Shown piece by piece: positions 9,222 through 20,585 of a DNA stretch of 64,000 bases (within the stretch, counting starts at the first letter, position 1; the number at the start of each line of letters is the position of its first letter). The translations under genes and the position numbers were made by a program. Origin of the DNA: Longispora albida DSM 44784. Lineage in GTDB: Bacteria; Actinomycetota; Actinomycetes; Mycobacteriales; Micromonosporaceae. The notes beneath the pieces were generated by a model. That model saw only the letters and a list, made by a program, of their open reading frames with translations. It was not told the DNA's origin and did not search any database. Location: contig NZ_KB903813.1 in the NCBI RefSeq assembly GCF_000379825.1, positions 695,333 through 759,332 on the forward strand. Reading direction: 5' to 3'.

Positions 9222-9920
9222 ATGGACAGCATGAGAGCTCGCGTACTGGTCGTTGACGACGACCCCGCCCTGGCCGAGATGCTGGGGATCGTGCTGCGGA
9301 GCGAGGGCTTCGCGCCGTCCTTCGTCGCCGACGGTGAACGTGCCCTGCCGGCGTTCCGGGAAGCCCGGCCAGACATCGTGCTGCTCGATCTGATGCTGCC
9401 CGGCATGAGCGGCATCGACGTGTGCCGCATGATCCGTGCCGAGTCCGGCGTGCCGATCGTCATGCTGACCGCCAAGAGTGACACCGTCGACATCGTGCTC
9501 GGCCTGGAGTCCGGCGCCGACGACTACGTCGTGAAGCCGTTCAAGCCGAAGGAACTCGTCGCCAGGGTCCGCGCCCGGCTGCGCAGCGGCGGGGACAACA
9601 CGCCAGAGGTGCTGACGGTCGGCCCGGCCGGCTCCCAGGTGATCATCGACGTGCCGGCCCACACCGTGATCAGGGAGGGCGAGGAGGTCAAGCTGACCCC
9701 GCTCGAGTTCGACCTGCTGGTCGCGCTGGCCCGCAAGCCCCGCCAGGTCTTCACCCGCGAGGTGCTGCTGGAGCAGGTCTGGGGCTACCGGCACGCCGCG
9801 GACACCCGCCTGGTGAACGTGCACGTCCAGCGGCTCCGGGCGAAGATCGAGCGCGACCCGGAGCGGCCGGAGATCATCCTGACCGTGCGCGGCGTGGGGT
9901 ACAAGGCCGGCGTCGCCTGA
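9222..9920 (+). CDS. mtrA: Response regulator MtrA
   Basis: 232 residues, an OmpR-type regulator. The receiver domain has DDD at 12-14, phospho-acceptor D56 (VLLDLMLPGMSGIDVCR) and K near 105 (VKPFKPKELVARVRARLR). The winged-helix domain carries LTPLEFDLLVALARKPRQVFTREVLLEQVWGYRHAADTRLVNVHVQRLRAKIE. Similarity to mycobacterial MtrA is obvious, including length and start MDSMR. MtrA controls cell-wall, division and development genes with MtrB and LpqB, whose genes follow 1 bp downstream. The closely spaced order mtrA-mtrB-lpqB is the standard actinobacterial one. Confidence 0.97.
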   Translation: MDSMRARVLVVDDDPALAEMLGIVLRSEGFAPSFVADGERALPAFREARPDIVLLDLMLPGMSGIDVCRMIRAESGVPIVMLTAKSDTVDIVLGLESGADDYVVKPFKPKELVARVRARLRSGGDNTPEVLTVGPAGSQVIIDVPAHTVIREGEEVKLTPLEFDLLVALARKPRQVFTREVLLEQVWGYRHAADTRLVNVHVQRLRAKIERDPERPEIILTVRGVGYKAGVA

Positions 9921-9921
9921 C

Positions 9922-11601
9922 ATGGAATTCCTGCGCCGGCTGCTGGAGCCGGGCCTGGCCCGGCTCACCAGGGCTTGGCACGGCTCCCTGCACCTGCGAG
10001 TCGTGTCGATCACCCTGGTGTCGTCGACGCTGCTCGTGGTGACCTTCAGCTGGCTGCTGGCCTCGCAGATCACCGCCGGCCAGGTCGGTACCCGGCTCGA
10101 GCACGCCAAGCAGGAGCTGGAGAAGGGCCGGACGTTCCTGGAGCCGCAGCTGGCGACCCGGACGGATCCCAAGGCGCCCGGCCTCAACGACCTGCTCGTC
10201 TACTATGCCCGGCTGCGGTCGGACAACCAGCCGGACGGCCGGGACAAGTACTACGTGCTGATCAAGCCGGACGCGACCATGGAGAACTTCAGGGTCTACC
10301 CGCAGTCGCGTCCGGAGACCCCCTCGGGGAAGAGCATCGAGTACCTGGTGCCACCCGAACTAGCCCGGCTGGTCGAGGGCGACCCCGGCAAGATCGGCGA
10401 CGAGGGGACCGGGGAGGCGAACGCCTACCAGTACACCCGGATCGACCCGGACGGTAACGGCGAGCGGCCCTTCATCGTGGTCGGGACCAAGGTCCGGTCG
10501 GCGATGAACGCCGACTTCTACCTCTACTACTTCTTTCCGCTGAACGACGAGGTCGCCTCGGCCAACAGCGTGCGCAACACGGTGATCGTGGCGGGCGTGG
10601 CGCTGGTCCTGCTGCTCGCGCTGCTGTCGGCGCTGGTCACGCACCTCGTCGTCGGCCCGGTGCGGATCGCGGCCCGCACGGCGCACCGGCTGTCGGCCGG
10701 GCTGCTCGACCAGCGGATGGAGGTCAAGGGCTCCGACGACCTGGCTGGCCTGGCCACCAGCTTCAACCAGATGGCCGCGAACCTCCAGAGCCAGATCAAC
10801 CGGCTGGAGGAGATGTCCCGGCTGCAACGCCGGTTCACCTCCGACGTCTCCCACGAGCTGCGGACCCCGCTGACCACCGTCCGGATGGCCGCCGACCTGA
10901 TCTTCTCGAGCCGTGAGGACTTCGACCCGGCCGTCTCGCGCAGCGCCGAGCTGCTCCAGGCCGAGCTGGACAGGTTCGAGGACCTGCTCACCGACCTGCT
11001 GGAGATCAGCAGGTTCGACGCGGGGTTCGCCCAGCTGGACACCGAGGCCGTCGACCTGGTGCCGATCGTGCGGCGGGTCGTCGACCGGCTGCACACGCTG
11101 GCCGACCGGGCGGGCGTGGCGCTGGAGGTCGACGTGCCGGCCGAGCCGGTGATCGCCGAGGTGGACCCGCGCCGGGTCGAGCGGGTGCTGCGCAACCTGG
11201 TCGGCAACGCCGTCGAGCACGGCGAGCGCCGCCCGGTACTGGTCACCCTGGCCGCCGGCGAGGGCGCGGCGGCCGTGACGGTCCGCGACCACGGCATCGG
11301 GCTCAACCCCGGCGAGGAGAAGCTGGTCTTCAACCGGTTCTGGCGCGCCGACCCGTCCCGGGCCCGGCAGACCGGCGGTACCGGGCTCGGCCTGTCGATC
11401 AGCCTGGAGGACGCCCGCCTGCACAACGGCTGGCTGGAGGCGTGGGGCGCACCAGGCCTGGGCGCACAGTTCCGGCTGACCGTGCCGTTGCGGGCAGGCG
11501 ACCGGCTGCTGTCCTCGCCGCTGCGGCTCGTACCGGCAGACGCCGAGGCCGAACTCGGCCCGATCCCGCCCGACGAGCCGCTGGAGAGCCGGCATGCGTA
11601 G
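9922..11601 (+). CDS. mtrB: Sensor histidine kinase MtrB
   Basis: 559 residues. A first transmembrane helix near 28-50, an extracytoplasmic sensor region, a second helix near 208-235 (VIVAGVALVLLLALLSALV), HAMP, then the HisKA H-box SDVSHELRTPLTT with H311 as phospho-acceptor. The HATPase domain has N-box LRNLVGNAVEHGE, DHGIGL and GGTGLGLSI. It phosphorylates MtrA. Its start follows the mtrA stop by one base and its 3' end overlaps lpqB by 8 bp, so the three are translated from one message. The C-terminal tail after about residue 530 is variable in this family. Confidence 0.97.
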   Translation: MEFLRRLLEPGLARLTRAWHGSLHLRVVSITLVSSTLLVVTFSWLLASQITAGQVGTRLEHAKQELEKGRTFLEPQLATRTDPKAPGLNDLLVYYARLRSDNQPDGRDKYYVLIKPDATMENFRVYPQSRPETPSGKSIEYLVPPELARLVEGDPGKIGDEGTGEANAYQYTRIDPDGNGERPFIVVGTKVRSAMNADFYLYYFFPLNDEVASANSVRNTVIVAGVALVLLLALLSALVTHLVVGPVRIAARTAHRLSAGLLDQRMEVKGSDDLAGLATSFNQMAANLQSQINRLEEMSRLQRRFTSDVSHELRTPLTTVRMAADLIFSSREDFDPAVSRSAELLQAELDRFEDLLTDLLEISRFDAGFAQLDTEAVDLVPIVRRVVDRLHTLADRAGVALEVDVPAEPVIAEVDPRRVERVLRNLVGNAVEHGERRPVLVTLAAGEGAAAVTVRDHGIGLNPGEEKLVFNRFWRADPSRARQTGGTGLGLSISLEDARLHNGWLEAWGAPGLGAQFRLTVPLRAGDRLLSSPLRLVPADAEAELGPIPPDEPLESRHA

Positions 11602-13441
11602 CCGTCTGATCATCGCAGGGCTCGTGGCCGTGCTGGGCCTCGGCGGGTGCGGGGTGCCGGACTCCGGGCCAGCCATCGGGTACGGCCCGGCGCGCGGCTC
11701 CGCCCCGGGCAAGACGTCCGGCGAGGGTACCCGCTCGGGTGAGATCGACCCGACGGAGCCGGCCAACGCGGTGAAGGGCTTCATGGAGGCGGCGCTGGGC
11801 ATGCCGGAAGCGAACGCCGGGCTGGTGAAGCAGTACATCGCCGAGCAGCCGAGCCAGTCGTGGAAGCCGGTCACCGAGGACGTCACGATCGTCAGCGGTA
11901 CCTACAAGGAGGAGCGTCGCGAGGACGCCATCCCCGCCGCCGACGGCACCAGGAGCCAGGTGGCGATCGTTTCCTTCACCGGCCGGATCGTCGGCGTCCT
12001 CCACAACGGGTATCTGGACCGCACCGGCGCCGGCGACTACACCTACGAGTTCACGGTGCACGGCGAGTTCCAGCGCAGCAATCGTGGCAACCGCTGGCTG
12101 GTGACCAACCCGCCGGACAGGCTGATGCTGCAGCAGTCGGTCCTGGAGGACTCCTACCCCGAGGTCCTGGTCTACTTCCAGCTCAAGGACGCCGAGCGGC
12201 TGGTGCCGGACGCGCGCCGGATCCCGCCGAACATCGTCCTGCCCGACCGGCACAAGCTCCTGGCCAACTGGCTGATCGCTGGGCCGCGCCCCGGGCTGGG
12301 CGAGGTGGCGCAGACGGCCTTCCCCGCGAACACGCTGCTGCGCAGTGTGCCGGTCGAGTCGCCAGCCGGCGGCGGAGCGCTCACAGTGGACCTGTCCGTG
12401 AACGCGGACGTGCCGGACCGGGTGGAGGGGATGGTGGCGCAGCTCCTGCACACCTTCGGCCGCCCGCGGATCGACCTCCAGATCGGTGGCGGGAAGAAGC
12501 CGCTCGGCGAGGGCAAGCAGCCGACCTGGGAGACGTTCGCCGGGTGGAATCCGGTGGTCGGGCTGAGCAGGGCCAAGCCCGCGTACATCACGGACGGCAA
12601 GGTCGCGATCTTCAAGCCGGAGCAGCAGACCGGCCCCGGAGGCAACCAGCCCAGCCCCGGCAACGTGCCGAAGGTCCTGGCCGAAGGCAACGTGCAGGGC
12701 AAGGTCCTCTGGGCCGGATCCCTGTACGACTACGGCGTGCTCGTCGTCGCCGACGAGAACGGCAAGGCCCGCCTGAAGGTGGCCAACGGCACCCTCTCCG
12801 GTGTCCCCAGCTACACGACTCTCGACCAGGAGTTCGGCCCGCAGGTCACCAGCCAGCCGGAGATGTTCCGCCGGGGGTCGCAGTCGGTGGCGCTGGCCGG
12901 GGCCGGGTCGGCGCTGCTGCTGGTCACTACCGTCCCGCCGAAGGCGGAGCTGGTGACCGTCGAGGGCGGCGGTGACCTGCCAGGCACCGGCTCGATCACC
13001 TCGGTAGCTGTCGCGCCGGACGGCGTGCGGGTCGTCTACGTCCGTGGCAACCGGCTCTACACGGCCATCCTGGCGGGCAACCGGCTCGTCGGCCCGGCCG
13101 AGGTCCTCAGCGGCAACGGCAAGCAGGCCATCACGCAGCAGGTCTACGCCGCCTCCTGGAACAGCGAGTCGGGCGTGGTCGTCTCCGCTGGCAACAGCCT
13201 CTTCCAGGTGCCGTTCACCGGCCTGGGCGTCAAGCCGCTGGCCTCGCAGCTCTACACGGCCGCTGTCGACATCGCCTCCTACGTGCCGGACCCGGTGGCC
13301 CCGTCGGGCACGATCGCCGCCACGCATCCGACCGCGCCGGAGCCGGTGGTCGAGGTCGCCGACAAGGTCTGGCTCAAACCCCCCGCCACATCGGGGACCC
13401 CGGGCGGCAGGCCTGGTAGCAAACCGTTCCTCGTCAGCTGA
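11594..13441 (+). CDS. lpqB: Lipoprotein LpqB, MtrAB accessory protein
   Basis: 615 residues. The signal peptide ends in the lipobox LGGC with lipidated C19. A GerMN (sporulation/spore germination-like) domain occupies about residues 200-330, and the rest is the LpqB beta-propeller. LpqB interacts with the extracellular part of MtrB and modulates signalling in mycobacteria and streptomycetes. The start lies inside the 3' end of mtrB (8-bp overlap). Downstream is a poly-T/A-poor region and the DnaA-box palindrome. Confidence 0.95.
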   Translation: MRSRLIIAGLVAVLGLGGCGVPDSGPAIGYGPARGSAPGKTSGEGTRSGEIDPTEPANAVKGFMEAALGMPEANAGLVKQYIAEQPSQSWKPVTEDVTIVSGTYKEERREDAIPAADGTRSQVAIVSFTGRIVGVLHNGYLDRTGAGDYTYEFTVHGEFQRSNRGNRWLVTNPPDRLMLQQSVLEDSYPEVLVYFQLKDAERLVPDARRIPPNIVLPDRHKLLANWLIAGPRPGLGEVAQTAFPANTLLRSVPVESPAGGGALTVDLSVNADVPDRVEGMVAQLLHTFGRPRIDLQIGGGKKPLGEGKQPTWETFAGWNPVVGLSRAKPAYITDGKVAIFKPEQQTGPGGNQPSPGNVPKVLAEGNVQGKVLWAGSLYDYGVLVVADENGKARLKVANGTLSGVPSYTTLDQEFGPQVTSQPEMFRRGSQSVALAGAGSALLLVTTVPPKAELVTVEGGGDLPGTGSITSVAVAPDGVRVVYVRGNRLYTAILAGNRLVGPAEVLSGNGKQAITQQVYAASWNSESGVVVSAGNSLFQVPFTGLGVKPLASQLYTAAVDIASYVPDPVAPSGTIAATHPTAPEPVVEVADKVWLKPPATSGTPGGRPGSKPFLVS

Positions 13442-13513
13442 GTCCTCTTCAAAACCCTTTCTTTTTACCTGCTGCGCGAGCGCACCCTGCTCACCCAGCA
13501 CCTCCGCCTGCCC

Positions 13514-13550
13514 GGGTTATCCACAGCCCCCGCCAGCCTGTGGATAACCC
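13514..13550. promoter_or_regulatory. Head-to-head pair of perfect DnaA boxes in a 13-bp inverted repeat
   Basis: GGGTTATCCACAG (13514-13526) and its exact complement (13538-13550) flank an 11-nt spacer. Each arm contains TTATCCACA, the classical DnaA box. It lies between lpqB and comF, 37 bp before the comF start. It may bind DnaA as a regulator or titration site, or form a hairpin after lpqB; there is no T-run for a normal terminator. The box match is seen directly, the function is inferred. Confidence 0.55.
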
Positions 13551-13586
13551 GGCCCGGCCAGCTCCGCGGCACAGCATGCTCGGCTC

Positions 13587-14294
13587 ATGCCCCTTCCAGC
13601 CCCCGTCAGCGACCTCCTCGACCTGGTCCTCCCGTCCGCGTGCCCCGGCTGCGGCGGCCCGGGACAGCTCTGCCATTCGTGCCACGCGCAGTTGGCCGTC
13701 CCTCCCACCCGCGCGGCCCCCGATCCCGTACCGGACGGGCTGCCGCCCTGCCTGGCCATCGGCGAGTACACGGGCGTGCTCCGTGACCTGGTCCTCGCCT
13801 ACAAGGAGCGCGGCCGGCGCGGGCTGGCCCGGCCGCTCGGCGCGGCGCTGGCCCCGGCGGCCGCCTGGCTGGCCCAGGGCGGGCCGGTGCTCCTGACCCC
13901 CGTCCCGAGTACCAGGGCCGCGATCCGGAGCCGCTGGATGGACCACACGGCCCTGCTGGCCCGCTCGGCGGCGGCCACCCTCCGCTCAGCCGGGTACGAG
14001 GCCGGGGTGTCCCGGCTCCTGAGGGCGCTGCCCCGCCCCGACTCGGCCGGGCTCTCGGCCACCGAGCGCGCCACCGCAGCCGCCGCCGCGTACCAGCTCC
14101 GCGCGGGGCCCGGGACGGCTCGCCCACCGGGTCCCGTCGTGCTTCTCGACGACGTACTGACAACCGGGTCCACCCTCGCGGCAGTCGCACATCGGCTACG
14201 GTCTGTAGACATAGAGATCTGCGGAGCAATTGTGCTCGCAGCGACCCGCCGCCGGAGGGGGGTAATCGGCGAGGCGCAGGCCGAAACGCCATGA
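13587..14294 (+). CDS. comF: ComF family phosphoribosyltransferase-like protein
   Basis: 235 residues. An N-terminal zinc-finger-like CPGCGGPGQLCHSCHAQL is followed by a type I PRTase domain whose PRPP loop is VVLLDDVLTTGSTLAAVA near residues 180-200. ComF proteins are linked to DNA uptake and may act on recombination or nucleotide metabolism; in actinobacteria the gene sits beside hpf and secA as here. ATG 13587 is preferred by domain length; ATG 13576 is out of frame. A DnaA-box palindrome lies just upstream. Confidence 0.88.
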   Translation: MPLPAPVSDLLDLVLPSACPGCGGPGQLCHSCHAQLAVPPTRAAPDPVPDGLPPCLAIGEYTGVLRDLVLAYKERGRRGLARPLGAALAPAAAWLAQGGPVLLTPVPSTRAAIRSRWMDHTALLARSAAATLRSAGYEAGVSRLLRALPRPDSAGLSATERATAAAAAYQLRAGPGTARPPGPVVLLDDVLTTGSTLAAVAHRLRSVDIEICGAIVLAATRRRRGVIGEAQAETP

Positions 14295-14491
14295 CTCGCC
14301 GGTAGTTAAGAGAACAAGGGGTGACGAACGGCCGAACTCGCGTTAGCGTCTAGGGCCAGAGCACTCTTCATCCGGTGAGGAGGTCGGGCGGTAAGCACTA
14401 TCCGGCTGGCGCCACCAGACAGGAGCGCCCAGTCGGCCCTCACCTGGGCAAACGTCCAGGTTACCCCAGATCGACAAGGGGGAGGTCTGCC

Positions 14492-15106
14492 GTGGAAATT
14501 GTCGTCAAAGGACTCAACGTCGAGGTGCCGGACCACTACCGCGTGCACGTTGCGGAAAAGCTGGCGAAGATCGAGCGTTACGACCACAAGGTCTATCGCG
14601 CCGACGTCGAGTTGTTCCATGAACCGAACAGGCGACAGCACGACAAGAGCCAGCGAGTGGAGATCACGCTCGCATCACGAGGTCCCGTCATCCGTTCCGA
14701 GGCATGCGGGAAAGACTTCTATACCGCCCTCGACTTGGCGGTCACCAAAATCAACGCCCAGCTCCGCCGAGCGGCGGACCGGCGCAGGGTGCACAGGGGG
14801 GCCCGCACGCCGGTGTCGGTGGCAGAGGCCACCGCCGCACTCAGCGCCCAGCAGATGGCACAGCTCTTCGGCGCACCGTCCGCAGTGGAGAATCCCGCAG
14901 ACGGATACGACCAGGATGAGCACCTGCCGGGCCAGATCGTCAGGGAGAAGACCCACGCGGCCGAGCCGATCACCATCGACGACGCGCTCTCCCAGATGGA
15001 GCTCGTGGGACACGACTTCTTCCTGTTCCTGGACAAGGAATCCGGGCACCCCAGCGTCGTGTACCGGCGAAGGGCCTACGACTACGGCGTAATCCGCCTT
15101 ACCTAG
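14492..15106 (+). CDS. hpf: Long-form ribosome hibernation-promoting factor
   Basis: 204 residues from GTG 14492, preceded by a good ribosome site (GGGGGAGGT). The N-terminal domain EIVVKGLNVEVPDHYRVHVAEKLAKIERYD ... DFYTALDLAVTKINAQLRR is the YfiA/HPF fold that binds the decoding centre. A linker leads to the C-terminal dimerisation domain (PITIDDALSQMELVGHDFFLFLDKESG ... VVYRRRAYDYGVIRL) that links two 30S subunits into 100S ribosomes. An upstream in-frame extension (to 14375) lacks family similarity. The long leader (about 200 bp) after comF suggests its own stress-linked promoter. A hairpin repeat starts directly after the stop. Confidence 0.95.
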   Translation: MEIVVKGLNVEVPDHYRVHVAEKLAKIERYDHKVYRADVELFHEPNRRQHDKSQRVEITLASRGPVIRSEACGKDFYTALDLAVTKINAQLRRAADRRRVHRGARTPVSVAEATAALSAQQMAQLFGAPSAVENPADGYDQDEHLPGQIVREKTHAAEPITIDDALSQMELVGHDFFLFLDKESGHPSVVYRRRAYDYGVIRLT

Positions 15107-15290
15107 TGCCGGCCCGCTGAGAGCGAATCTTGACTGCGCATCACGGCCTCCCACGTACAACACCGGTACGAGGGAGGCCGTGATGCTTGCCAGATTCGCT
15201 CTCAGCGGGCCACCTCGCCTTCGATCAAGAGCGAGAGCAACAGCCAGATCAAGAGCTCGTATCAAGAGCTCGTATCAGGAGCGAAGTGGT
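15107..15290 (+). repeat. Intergenic hairpin repeat, copy 1 (after hpf)
   Basis: Outer arms 15111-15130 and 15192-15211 form a perfect 20-bp stem (GGCCCGCTGAGAGCGAATCT). A conserved internal loop (TGACTGCG / CTTGCC) leads to inner arms 15139-15152 and 15172-15185, a perfect 14-bp stem, capped by CGTAC-AACACCG-GTACG. The tail after CCACCTCGCC contains four GATCAAGAGC-like units to about 15285. It begins right after the hpf stop and ends before a GNAT gene. See copies at 20461, 27979, 37256 and 44448. Confidence 0.9.
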
Positions 15291-15315
15291 GGGCTGGGTT
15301 AGGTAGGGTCCGGGA

Positions 15316-16365
15316 GTGATCATCCTTCGGCCGCTCCGTGAATCCGATGCCGACGACCTCGCGTTGGCCTGCAACGATCCGCTGATCCAGCGTTTCGTGC
15401 CGACCCTGCCCGCCCCGTACCAGCGCGACCATGCACTGTGGTGGATCACGCAGGGCGCGCCGACGGTCGAGGCGCACGGCGGTCAGGTGTGGGCGATCGC
15501 CGACCCGGCGACGGACCGGCTGCTGGGCAGCGTGGCCGTGCAGCCCGGCACCCTCGGGTACTGGGTCGCGCCGTGGGCCCGCCGTCGTGGTGTGGCCACC
15601 GAGGCGGCGAAGCAGGGTGCGGCGTGGGCGTTCGCGCGCGGCCAGCACCGGGTGGAGCTGATGACCCGCGCCGAGAACCACGCCAGCCAGCGGGTGGCGC
15701 TCGCGGCCGGCTTCCGCCCGGAGGGTACGCGGCGGGCGGCTGAGCGCGACCGCGACGGCGTCTGGCACGACATGCTGATCTGGTCGCGGCTGCCGGGCGA
15801 CCCGCCGGGGCCGGTCGGGCGGCTCATCCCTGACCTGCCGGGTGGCGAGCTCACCGACGGCGTGGTCACGCTGCGCCCTGCCGGGCCAGAGCACGCCGAC
15901 GACCTGTTCGGGCTGTGGACGCTGCCGGACGTGGTGGCGACCAGCGTGCCGCCCGAGGTACCGAGCCGCGAGGAGGTCGCGAGGCGCTGCGAGCTGGCCC
16001 CGGCCATGTGGCTGACCGGCAACAGCGTCGACCTGGTGATCCTGGACGCCGCCACGGGCGGGTTCGCGGGGGAGATCAGCCTGTTCTACCAGGAGCCGCC
16101 GACCGGTCAGGCGATGATCGGGTACTCGGCGTGGCCGGCCTTCCGTGGCCGCGGGTACACGACGCGGGCTGCGAACCTGATCGCGGAGTGGGCGTTCAAG
16201 CACGTCGGGGTGAAGCGGCTGATCGCCGGGACGAACCCGTCCAACGCCGGCTCGCAGAAGGTACTGGAACGGGCCGGGTTCAACCGGGAGGGCTACCAGC
16301 ACTCCCGGTTGCCCGGTGCCGAGGGCACGAGGATCGACGACATCCTCTGGGCCCGGCTCCCGTAG
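15316..16365 (+). CDS. Protein with two GNAT acetyltransferase domains
   Basis: 349 residues from GTG 15316. Two RimJ/RimL-type GNAT domains in tandem: residues 1-160 (IILRPLRESDADD ... GYWVAPWARRRGVATEAA ... ENHASQRVALAAGFRPEG) and 180-345 (GVVTLRPAGPEHADD ... AFRGRGYTTRAANLIAEWAF ... GTNPSNAGSQKVLERAGFNREG). Both keep the acetyl-CoA loop. RimJ/L relatives acetylate protein N-termini or antibiotics; the substrate here is unknown. It ends 1 bp before the end of another double-GNAT gene on the other strand. Confidence 0.85.
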   Translation: MIILRPLRESDADDLALACNDPLIQRFVPTLPAPYQRDHALWWITQGAPTVEAHGGQVWAIADPATDRLLGSVAVQPGTLGYWVAPWARRRGVATEAAKQGAAWAFARGQHRVELMTRAENHASQRVALAAGFRPEGTRRAAERDRDGVWHDMLIWSRLPGDPPGPVGRLIPDLPGGELTDGVVTLRPAGPEHADDLFGLWTLPDVVATSVPPEVPSREEVARRCELAPAMWLTGNSVDLVILDAATGGFAGEISLFYQEPPTGQAMIGYSAWPAFRGRGYTTRAANLIAEWAFKHVGVKRLIAGTNPSNAGSQKVLERAGFNREGYQHSRLPGAEGTRIDDILWARLP

Positions 16366-16366
16366 G

Positions 16367-17455
16367 TCAGCGCGGGTCGGTGGCCAGGATCGCGGCGAGC
16401 CAGCAGTTCACGCGCTCGCCGCGGTGCGGGAGCCTGGCGCGCTGGAGACCCTCGATCGTGAACCCGGCCTTCTCCGCGACCCGGCGGGACGCGAGGTTGT
16501 CCTCGTGGGCCCGCCACTCGATCCGCTCCAGGCCGAGGGTGTCGAAGCCCCAGGCAGTGACGGCCCGCAGCGCTGCGGTCGCGTAGCCATTGCCGCGCGC
16601 CGACGGGCTGATCAGGTAGCCGATGTCGGCGGTCTTCGCGCCGTAGGAGTCGAGGCGCAGGTCGATGTTGCCCGCCCACTCGCCGTCCGGCCCGCAGATC
16701 GCGAACACTGCGGCTTCGCCGGCGATCCACTGCCTGCGGGTACGAGCGGGGAAGCTGGCCGCCATCTCCGCCGTGTAGCCGTGGGGGACGGACGTCCAGC
16801 GCAGGATGTCCTCGTCGAGGCATGCCTCGTGCAGGCGGGGCGCGTCGCGGTCCTCCACCGGGCGGAGCGTCACGCCGTCACCGGCGATGACCGGCTGCTC
16901 GGCGGAGAAGGCCCGGGTCTGCCGGCCGTCCACCGTCACCGGCTCGGCGGGTACCTCGCCGGGGAGCAGCGCACCCTCCCAGCCGTCGACCGGCTCGCCG
17001 TCCCGGTCGATCAGAGCCTTGCGCTGGACGGCCTCCATGACGAAGCCCGCCCGCTCGGCGACCAGCCGCGACGCGTGGTTCCCGATCTTGGCGCGCCAGA
17101 GCAGCCGCTGGATGCCGAGGTTGGCGAAGGCCCACTCCGAGAACAGCATCAGCGCGCGGGTCGTGACGCCACGGCCGCGGGCCCACGGCGTGACCCAGTA
17201 CCCGACCTCGGCGACCCGGGCGTCAGCGTCGTGACCCACGACACCGATCGAGCCGAGCAGCTCGCCGTCAGGGGCGAAGATGCCGAACATGTCCGGGCTG
17301 GCCGACCTGACGAAGCCCTCCGCGTGCTCCGGCAGGTACGGCACTGGCACGCGGGTCCAGCGCTGGATCGCGGGGTCCTGGCAGGCCCGGTACACGGCTT
17401 CCGCGTCGCCCGGCTGCCAGGGCCGGAGGGTGAAAGTATCGGTGCTGAGTTCCAT
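16367..17455 (-). CDS. Second protein with two GNAT acetyltransferase domains
   Basis: 362 residues from ATG 17455 (MELSTDTFTLRPW). The N-terminal domain has GYWVTPWARGRGVTTRALMLFSEWAF and the C-terminal domain GYLISPSARGNGYATAALRAVTAWGF, both intact CoA-binding loops, each followed by the N-x-A-S-x-R-V-A-E-x-A-G-F segment. The longer frame from 17473 adds six residues without support. It is convergent with the other double GNAT, leaving a single base between the stops. The pair look like an old inverted duplication or two recruited paralogues. Confidence 0.85.
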   Translation of the reverse strand: MELSTDTFTLRPWQPGDAEAVYRACQDPAIQRWTRVPVPYLPEHAEGFVRSASPDMFGIFAPDGELLGSIGVVGHDADARVAEVGYWVTPWARGRGVTTRALMLFSEWAFANLGIQRLLWRAKIGNHASRLVAERAGFVMEAVQRKALIDRDGEPVDGWEGALLPGEVPAEPVTVDGRQTRAFSAEQPVIAGDGVTLRPVEDRDAPRLHEACLDEDILRWTSVPHGYTAEMAASFPARTRRQWIAGEAAVFAICGPDGEWAGNIDLRLDSYGAKTADIGYLISPSARGNGYATAALRAVTAWGFDTLGLERIEWRAHEDNLASRRVAEKAGFTIEGLQRARLPHRGERVNCWLAAILATDPR

Positions 17456-17603
17456 CCGCTGATCCTGCCGCACATCGCTCCCCAGTACGAACGTGATAAA
17501 ACCGCTGATGAATGGATGAACCGTTAGTACGGGGTGGGGTCGTCAGAGGGGGGAATGCCGCCTACGATGGGTCCTGCGAATACCTCCCAGGGAGTGCTGA
17601 CCC

Positions 17604-20456
<2,853 letters not shown>

Positions 20457-20460
20457 GTGG

Positions 20461-20585
20461 TGCCGACCCGCTGAGCGAAAATCTGAGCTGCGCAACGCAA
20501 AAGCCCGTGTACAACCAGTACACGGGCTTTTGCGTTGCTTGTCAGATTTCCGCTCAGCGGGCCACCTCGCGTTAGATCAAAAGCA
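20461..20585 (+). repeat. Intergenic hairpin repeat, copy 2 (after secA)
   Basis: Outer arms 20465-20484 and 20544-20563 (18 of 20 paired, both exceptions A opposite C). Inner arms 20493-20512 and 20518-20537 are a perfect 20-bp stem around the loop AACCA. The tail has one GATCAAAAGC unit. It fills the whole space between convergent secA and the Rv3235-like gene. Belongs to the same family as the copies at 15107, 27979, 37256 and 44448. Confidence 0.9.

Noticed and set aside
15107-15290. The hairpin repeats as ordinary Rho-independent terminators
   Set aside because: None has a T-run after the stem, they are much longer than the true terminators of this window (e.g. 1268, 47067), and they share primary sequence and a conserved tail.
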